From a virus: 37,356 bases of DNA. The notes under the pieces are model-generated. The model did no database searches and was not told the origin of the DNA. It saw nothing but the letters and a program-made list of their open reading frames with translations. Of this stretch, positions 31,996-37,356 are shown piece after piece. The position numbers and the translations under genes are program-made. How positions within the stretch are numbered: position 1 is the stretch's first letter; each line of letters opens with the position of its first letter. The stretch spans positions 1 through 37,356 of the IMG/VR virus record IMGVR_UViG_3300025694_000013, one strand, 5' to 3'.

Positions 31996-32952
31996 ATGGC
32001 ATTTGTAACAGCAGCACTACAGTTAGCTTCGGCGGGCGTAAGTACGTACCAAGCCATTGAGGCTAACCGTCGTATTAAAGACGCTCAGAAAGCAGCTCAG
32101 AAGGCGACGCGTGAGGCGAAACGCCTCACCGAGATTAACCCTATGCAGGAGCTTTCTGTCCCTACAGAAGCCTATATGCAGGCACGAGAGAGCCAGCAGC
32201 GATTGATGGCCCAACAGGTGCAGGCGGCACAGGAAGCTGACCCGAGGGGAGCGGCACGTAACGCGGGACTCGCTGTCGGAGGTAGCCTCGCTTTAGAAGA
32301 CCAGTTACGGTCGGCTCAGGAAATGATGCAATACAGAAGGGATATAGCTGTAAAAGGCCAGGACGTAGCTAATATAGATGCTCGGCGAGCCATCGCGGAG
32401 GCGGAGGCTTCTGGGTCTCAGCAAGCTGCTGCTGACTCACAAGAAGCGAAGGCTGAGGCTATCACCTCGGGGGCTGAGATGCTGGCTGGTGTGGGGGCTA
32501 CGATTGATGCTGGACAGGCGTTGTATAAGCAAGGTCGTGATGCTAAGATGATTGGTAAGGAGTTAGGTGGTGACCAACGAAGCCAGTTCCTAGCGCAAAC
32601 CACTCCTATTTTACAGCAACAGATGGCTGGTATGACAGCTGGTCAACGTGAACAGTTCGCTCGGCAATATGGTCTTGACTTAGATACTATGCAAACCGCT
32701 TTAGGAGACGGTGGTAACTTCGGTGATTTCTTTGGCTCACTTGGCGGCCTCACTCAGCAAGAGCTTTTGGGTCAGGTATTGACTAATGACCAGATACGGG
32801 CTGCGAAAAACTACACCCCTCAAAACGCTACACAGGCTTCTCAAGGCTCGCAATATCAGGGTATATATGGGACTTTCCTTACTCCTCAATCCGCTGGTCT
32901 GGCTGGGGTAGGTCAAGAGTTTGTAATGCCGCAACAACTGATAGGTTTATGA
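31996..32952 (+). CDS. Probable internal virion (ejection) protein
   Basis: This 318-residue protein is rich in Ala and Gln. The N-terminus is a hydrophobic/amphipathic helix (MAFVTAALQLASAGVSTYQA), followed by a long charged coiled coil (KDAQKAAQKATREAKRL) and further Ala/Gln-rich helices to residue about 180 (ARRAIAEAEASGSQQAAADS). The last third is Gly/Gln/Ala-rich (TAGQREQFARQYGLDL, NATQASQGSQYQGIYG). This layout is that of the smaller ejection proteins of podoviruses such as T7 gp14, which enter the envelope with the DNA. It follows the tail genes and precedes two larger probable internal proteins. Its stop overlaps the next start (ATGA). The function is inferred. Confidence 0.6.
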   Translation: MAFVTAALQLASAGVSTYQAIEANRRIKDAQKAAQKATREAKRLTEINPMQELSVPTEAYMQARESQQRLMAQQVQAAQEADPRGAARNAGLAVGGSLALEDQLRSAQEMMQYRRDIAVKGQDVANIDARRAIAEAEASGSQQAAADSQEAKAEAITSGAEMLAGVGATIDAGQALYKQGRDAKMIGKELGGDQRSQFLAQTTPILQQQMAGMTAGQREQFARQYGLDLDTMQTALGDGGNFGDFFGSLGGLTQQELLGQVLTNDQIRAAKNYTPQNATQASQGSQYQGIYGTFLTPQSAGLAGVGQEFVMPQQLIGL

Positions 32953-34673
32953 GCTATTATAAGTACGTAAAGAGAGACGAGAAGAGCAGGGTAGACTGGG
33001 GTGCTATCACTACTAACCTTGTTGATACGCTCAGGGAGCAGGAGGCTGAACGCGAGAAACAACGTGAGGAGATTGATGCTTCGTCTCGGGCTACAGGAGA
33101 GGTCTTGTCCGACGCTCCGCAAGGGGCTAATAAAGCTGCGAGTACTTGGATTTTAAACGCTTCATCTGACGCCTCTCAGTACTTAATGTCTCAGAACCGA
33201 TTGCTAAAATCTGGTTTCCTTGACCCCAGAGATTTTACTGTCAATCGACAGAACGTAGAAAACAGCTTTAAGTCTTTGCAGACTATGGCTGAAAGCGCAC
33301 ATAAAGAAAGCCAGCTGACCCAGGATAGGATTAACGAAGGGAAGGCTATGAATTTTGAAGGCGTTGTCGGCCAAAGACTTGATGACTTTCAAAACTTCGA
33401 GAAGACGCAGGTATACTTTAACCCTACCAATGGCGTAGCTAGCATAGGTATTAAAGATAAAGATGGCAAGCTTTCTGATGACCCATCCAAGTTTAGCACT
33501 ATTGAGGGGGCTATTGCTCAGATGCAATCTCGATATGATAAATTAGATTACACATCTCCTCTAGTTAAATGGTCTGAAAGCATTGGCTCTGACGTGCGAG
33601 TTGTACGGGAAAACGGAATACTAACTGTTGAAGACCCTTCGGTTCGAGAGGATGTAAACTCTTCTTTAGATGACGCTATTGGTGCTCTTATGGTAAATGA
33701 CCTAAGAGTATTGAGTATCGCTGAGGACTTAGGTATGGTGGCTCCTGATGATTACGACCTTGGGGCTACAGAAACTACGTGGGGCGATAAAGGCGGAAAA
33801 GTGGGTGTGTCTACTGCTAATGACGGAACGGTAATTCCAAAAGCAAACGAGGCATTAAAAGAAGCTGTTAAGGAAAGACTTAAAAAAGAAGGTATGGCGC
33901 TGCTAGATTATAAGCAGACGGCTATGCCGAAAGACTATTCTAGGGATGCGTATTATAGAAGCTTAGGTGATAAGAATAAAAAGCTAATAAGTAAATTAGA
34001 TAACGTAGCGGGTCTTTATTCTGGGAATGTTGAGGAGTTGCAAAGTACTATACAAGATATAATGGGTGGAAACACTACGGTTACTTACGCAAAAAGGACT
34101 AATAGAGGTATAGAAATAAAAACAGCAGATGGCAAAGGAGACGCTTTCTTAAGTTTTTATACCGAAGATAAAGGTGGGAATGAAATTCTGATGTCAGCCG
34201 CAGACTTTACTAAATCAGCGGTAAAGATTTTAACTGGAGATACTGAAGGTAGTTACGATGACATCCTTGAAGAGGGGATGTGGAGTCCTAAAAGGACAAA
34301 CTTCAATAATATCGACGAGGTAGAGTTTAAAAGAGGCGCAGAGCCCGTTGATTATATGGCTCCATACAGAGAGTTAGAGAATAAAATAACAGCTAAGCCT
34401 TTTACATCCAGTGACAACTCAGCCGCTTCAACATTATCTAAGATATTATCGCCTTTAGGATTTACGGTTGAGCCTGATGGTGGTCCATCGAATAAAATTA
34501 TTGTCAGAGATTTAAGGGGTGATAAGGAATCTATTACAATTCCTACGAAGGAATCTTCCGAGGATGCTGATTATCAAATGGCTAAATTAAAGGCTTGGAT
34601 AAGCGAGCATAGAACAGATATGGAAAAGGCTAGGTTTGGTCAGCAGCAAGGGGGTCGTCCTATATTTAACTGA
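32949..34673 (+). CDS. Probable internal virion protein, shared C-terminal domain
   Basis: This 574-residue protein starts MSYYKYVKRDEKSRVDWGAI, then a charged helix (LREQEAEREKQREEIDASSR). No signal or membrane segment is seen. Most of it is mixed helix and sheet without a recognised domain. Near the C-terminus, about residues 493-560, it has STLSKILSPLGFTVEPDG, then KIIVRDLRG, a variable stretch and LKAWISEHRTD. This resembles a segment near residues 134-213 of the next protein. Codon use looks more A/T-rich in the second half (about 33900-34560) than in neighbours, by eye. Position among ejection-type genes suggests a protein packed in the head. It follows the previous gene with an ATGA overlap. 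Confidence 0.6.
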   Translation: MSYYKYVKRDEKSRVDWGAITTNLVDTLREQEAEREKQREEIDASSRATGEVLSDAPQGANKAASTWILNASSDASQYLMSQNRLLKSGFLDPRDFTVNRQNVENSFKSLQTMAESAHKESQLTQDRINEGKAMNFEGVVGQRLDDFQNFEKTQVYFNPTNGVASIGIKDKDGKLSDDPSKFSTIEGAIAQMQSRYDKLDYTSPLVKWSESIGSDVRVVRENGILTVEDPSVREDVNSSLDDAIGALMVNDLRVLSIAEDLGMVAPDDYDLGATETTWGDKGGKVGVSTANDGTVIPKANEALKEAVKERLKKEGMALLDYKQTAMPKDYSRDAYYRSLGDKNKKLISKLDNVAGLYSGNVEELQSTIQDIMGGNTTVTYAKRTNRGIEIKTADGKGDAFLSFYTEDKGGNEILMSAADFTKSAVKILTGDTEGSYDDILEEGMWSPKRTNFNNIDEVEFKRGAEPVDYMAPYRELENKITAKPFTSSDNSAASTLSKILSPLGFTVEPDGGPSNKIIVRDLRGDKESITIPTKESSEDADYQMAKLKAWISEHRTDMEKARFGQQQGGRPIFN

Positions 34674-34678
34674 TAATA

Positions 34679-37356
34679 ATGAACGAGAAGTACCAAGAGT
34701 TTTACGATTATTTAAAGTCTCAAAACTTAACAGACCTTGATGCGGAATCGTTTCAAATTGCTTACTCAGAGCCAGAGAAGTTTAACGAGCTATGGGGGTA
34801 TATATCTGAGCAAAATCTTACCGACCTAACTAGGGATGAGTTCTTTGACTCTTATTTTAGTGATGTAAAAAAAAAAGATACGGCATCCGTATCGGAGCCT
34901 GGTTCTTTGGTCTCACCAGAGCTTGAAGTTCCTGTTGAGACAGCTATTGCCCCAGCGACTGAAGCTGCTGAACCAGCGACTATCCTAACGGGAGCGGCTG
35001 ACCCTGACTTTTTTGAGGAGCGTATGGAAATGATTTCGCCTCAACTTATCGACCGAGGCGATGAGGACGAAGTGGCTCAAGAGCTTACCGATGTGTTTAA
35101 GCCTTACGGATTTAAGGTTGAGCCCGCTGGTATAGGAGATGCTATAAAGGTAACCGCAGGCAATGGGAAGTCTATTGAGGTTGACCTTGACCCATTTGAG
35201 ATGCCTAAGATTCTAAGCCCCTTTGGCCTAGACTTCAATACCAAAACCGAGACCGCTGAAGCGAAAAAGCTACAAGACTTTTTAAGGGAAAACAGGCAGG
35301 AAGGATTAGACGCTCCCCGCAGGTTTGTAACCAATAAGCAACGAGACGATGAGGTAAAGCGCATTAATCAAAAGCAAAAAGAAATAAACCGCTCCGCTCA
35401 AGACTACCTTAAAAGAAAACTAGAATTTCAAAATAAATACCCTCAGTTTTTAACCTATGACTCAGAGTATATAAAAAACAACCCCGAGGAGTCCCAGAGG
35501 TTTTTGAATGATAGAGACAGCCTCGAAAAAGAACGAGAGTTTCTAGTTGAAATAGACCAAAAGGCAAAAGAAGAAGGGGCTCAGCTAGATAGGCTAGCGG
35601 GAGAGTATACTGAGATGTTAGCCCAAAGAGGTTACTGGAGTGGAGGTGTGTTTAGAAATGAGTTTATTCAAGGCGTCGCTTACATTGCGGCTGGAGCCTA
35701 TGACTTTGGTTTAGATACAGGCTACGACCCTAAGTTTCTTATGGAGACTGACCCCGAGTTCTTTAGGGATAACTACCTTAAAGAAGCTGCGGACAAGGGC
35801 TATGACGTGCCGTCTGCGTCTGATATGACGGTTGATGAGTTTAAAGCTTGGATGAAAACCGACAAGGGTATCCCAGCAAAGGAAAGTATAGCCATACAGA
35901 CTAGTATAGTAGACACCAAGCTCAAGAGGCGTAAGCGCGGAGAACCAATTGATTACGAAGAAGCCTTAAACGCATACTCTCAATACGCTACCTCTAAAAA
36001 TATGGAGGTAACGGACGGTGAGCTTGCTGCTTTACGTCGCGGGCTTGACTTCTTGAAAGACCCCGAGTCTACTCCAGAAGCTGCCGACTTGATGTACGAG
36101 TCGTTTTGGGGTGGAGCTTTGTTAGGGGTTACTCGTTCGCTACCAGCTATACTAGTCCCCGGTGGCTTTATTATTCGTACAGCAGCTATGTACTCTCAAA
36201 TAAGCAGCGCCTTAGAGCAAGAGATGGCTGGAGACCCTGACTTCCAGAATATATCTGAAGCTGAGAGGTTCCGATTGAAATTAGCTATTGGCTCTGTGTC
36301 TTCGGTTTTAGAAGCTGTGGGATTGAGAAACGTTTTGAAACAAAAAGGTTTACTCACGGGTCTCCTTATGAAGGCTTTGAAAAAAACTCCTGCAAATGTC
36401 AAGGGTAAGGCTTTTAATGAAGTTGTTATGCGTGAAGTTGACAGCGCTATCGCTAGGGGAGCGTTGGTTGTAACAAGCGCGGGCTTAGCTGAGTTTGAAA
36501 CGGGATTTTTGCAAGAGGGTGTGGATATAGGTTTTAAGAGTATCTACAACGAGATGAAGGAGAAGGAGATGTTTGAAACTCCAGAAGCAGGATTTTGGAG
36601 TTGGGAAACGCTTAGTAGTATGCTTTATGCAGGAGCTCAAGAGGCTGTGGGTGGTTTTGTACTGGGAACTCCTGGGGCTATCAGCGCAGCGCGAAGGAGC
36701 TATGACTTTACGGCTGTCGATGACGCGACGTTTGAGATGTTTGAAAACGTAAGCTCCCAAACAGCTCGTGGCGAGCTGACTTACCGCCATATGTTTTATA
36801 CAAACCTCCAGGCTAAGATTAACCAAGGCAAAATAAGCAAGGAGGATGCACAGCAAGAGATGGACAACCTCGATGAGGTAATCGCCGTCAACCGAGATAT
36901 CCCGTCCGACTTAACGGTAAGCCAGAAGAAGAAGGCTTTAGGGATATTACTTAGGAAGAAAGACTTACAGGAACAAATTGAAGGGAAAGACCCTATCCTT
37001 GTTAAACGCCAGCAAGAAGAACTGAACAGCCTTAACGGGGAATTAGACCAGATACTATACGGAACACCAGAAACAGATGCCATTCAAGAGCAAGGCCCAG
37101 AGAGCGTGGATGCACCAGAACCTACCCGAGGTAGCGAAGCGGTGGGAGAAGGAGTACCCGACATCGGAGAACCTACCGCAGAGGTTGAAGCCCAAGACGA
37201 CGTTACGGATGAAGCTCCAGCGCCGACGACGGAAGTCGCGGTAGAAGAAACCGTTCCCGTAGAGGTAGAACCTGTAACCGCTCAAAGCGCGAGATATGCT
37301 CAGCTAATCGAGGACACCCCCGATAGTGTAGTTGAGCTGTTCGAGAATTGGACAAA
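34679..37356 (+). CDS. Very large internal virion/cargo protein, 5' part
   Basis: The frame opens at ATG 34679 and has no stop to the window end (892 codons), so only the N-terminal part is visible. Residues 3-32 and 33-62 form a tandem repeat with QNLTDL at 15-20 and 45-50. Residues about 134-213 (ELTDVFKPYGFKVEPAG ... LQDFLRENR) match the C-terminal domain of the preceding protein. Residues about 478-510 (GALLGVTRSLPAILVPGGF), about 590-610 and about 645-670 (SSMLYAGAQEAVGGFVLG) are hydrophobic, possibly membrane-active. An acidic Pro/Glu linker fills about 798-870. Giant proteins in this position in crAss-like phages are cargo or virion RNA polymerase subunits; no polymerase motif is visible here. 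Confidence 0.7.
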   Translation, partial: MNEKYQEFYDYLKSQNLTDLDAESFQIAYSEPEKFNELWGYISEQNLTDLTRDEFFDSYFSDVKKKDTASVSEPGSLVSPELEVPVETAIAPATEAAEPATILTGAADPDFFEERMEMISPQLIDRGDEDEVAQELTDVFKPYGFKVEPAGIGDAIKVTAGNGKSIEVDLDPFEMPKILSPFGLDFNTKTETAEAKKLQDFLRENRQEGLDAPRRFVTNKQRDDEVKRINQKQKEINRSAQDYLKRKLEFQNKYPQFLTYDSEYIKNNPEESQRFLNDRDSLEKEREFLVEIDQKAKEEGAQLDRLAGEYTEMLAQRGYWSGGVFRNEFIQGVAYIAAGAYDFGLDTGYDPKFLMETDPEFFRDNYLKEAADKGYDVPSASDMTVDEFKAWMKTDKGIPAKESIAIQTSIVDTKLKRRKRGEPIDYEEALNAYSQYATSKNMEVTDGELAALRRGLDFLKDPESTPEAADLMYESFWGGALLGVTRSLPAILVPGGFIIRTAAMYSQISSALEQEMAGDPDFQNISEAERFRLKLAIGSVSSVLEAVGLRNVLKQKGLLTGLLMKALKKTPANVKGKAFNEVVMREVDSAIARGALVVTSAGLAEFETGFLQEGVDIGFKSIYNEMKEKEMFETPEAGFWSWETLSSMLYAGAQEAVGGFVLGTPGAISAARRSYDFTAVDDATFEMFENVSSQTARGELTYRHMFYTNLQAKINQGKISKEDAQQEMDNLDEVIAVNRDIPSDLTVSQKKKALGILLRKKDLQEQIEGKDPILVKRQQEELNSLNGELDQILYGTPETDAIQEQGPESVDAPEPTRGSEAVGEGVPDIGEPTAEVEAQDDVTDEAPAPTTEVAVEETVPVEVEPVTAQSARYAQLIEDTPDSVVELFENWT

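Noticed and set aside
1-37356. tRNA genes, CRISPR arrays, insertion sequences, integrase or attachment sites
   Set aside because: Intergenic gaps are too short and contain no cloverleaf, spaced repeats or terminal inverted repeats; none of the proteins looks like a transposase or recombinase.

Overview
The window is one contiguous piece of a tailed double-stranded DNA phage (or provirus) genome. It covers most of the virion structure, packaging and lysis region. All 31 coding regions called here are on the + strand and tightly packed, many with stop/start overlaps (TAATG, TGATG, ATGA). No tRNA, CRISPR, integrase or transposase was seen. No stretch of more than 100 bases lacks a gene, and both ends cut through genes. 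The host is most likely a member of the Bacteroidota, probably an aquatic one. The reasons are A/T-rich leaders without Shine-Dalgarno sequences, promoter-like TAnnTTTG boxes, BspA-type adhesin repeats, and a packaging-to-tail gene order and protein style resembling crAss-like podoviruses and marine flavobacterial phages. The host and lineage are inferences from family resemblance; no search was run.

Layout. (1) 1-1366: small basic or Cys-containing proteins, two of them resembling a Lys/Arg-rich family common in large marine phages. (2) 1369-10748: exterior virion proteins. These are a small fibre-like protein, a spike-base-like protein and a 2585-residue adhesin made of two PKD-like/BspA modules followed by six arabinofuranosidase-like/lectin-like repeats, then small accessory genes. 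(3) 11042-12001: a compact lysis cassette with membrane/coiled-coil proteins, a T7-lysozyme-type amidase and a holin-like protein. (4) 12008-14695: a long repeat-built tail fibre. (5) 14710-20689: a coiled-coil protein, a conserved small protein, a GroES-like protein, probable small terminase, large terminase and portal. (6) 20730-24084: probable scaffold, major capsid protein and a conserved unknown protein, with strong terminators after the capsid gene and after the unknown gene. (7) 24166-31964: connector/ring-like proteins, a 1803-residue crAss-type stabilization-like protein and another tail protein. (8) 31996-37356: three probable internal (ejected or cargo) proteins, the last running off the window.

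How the parts work together. The terminase pair fills a head built from portal, scaffold and capsid protein. The connector and stabilization proteins close the head and build a short tail. The fibres and giant adhesin probably recognise host surface polysaccharide or protein. The internal proteins would enter the cell with the DNA, and the lysis cassette releases progeny. Four promoter-like boxes lie 14-16 bases upstream of start codons and divide the region into expression units.

The most notable observations are the apparent complete absence of GATC on either strand, the fixed-distance promoter motif, the modular and recombining adhesin, and a domain shared by two adjacent internal virion proteins.
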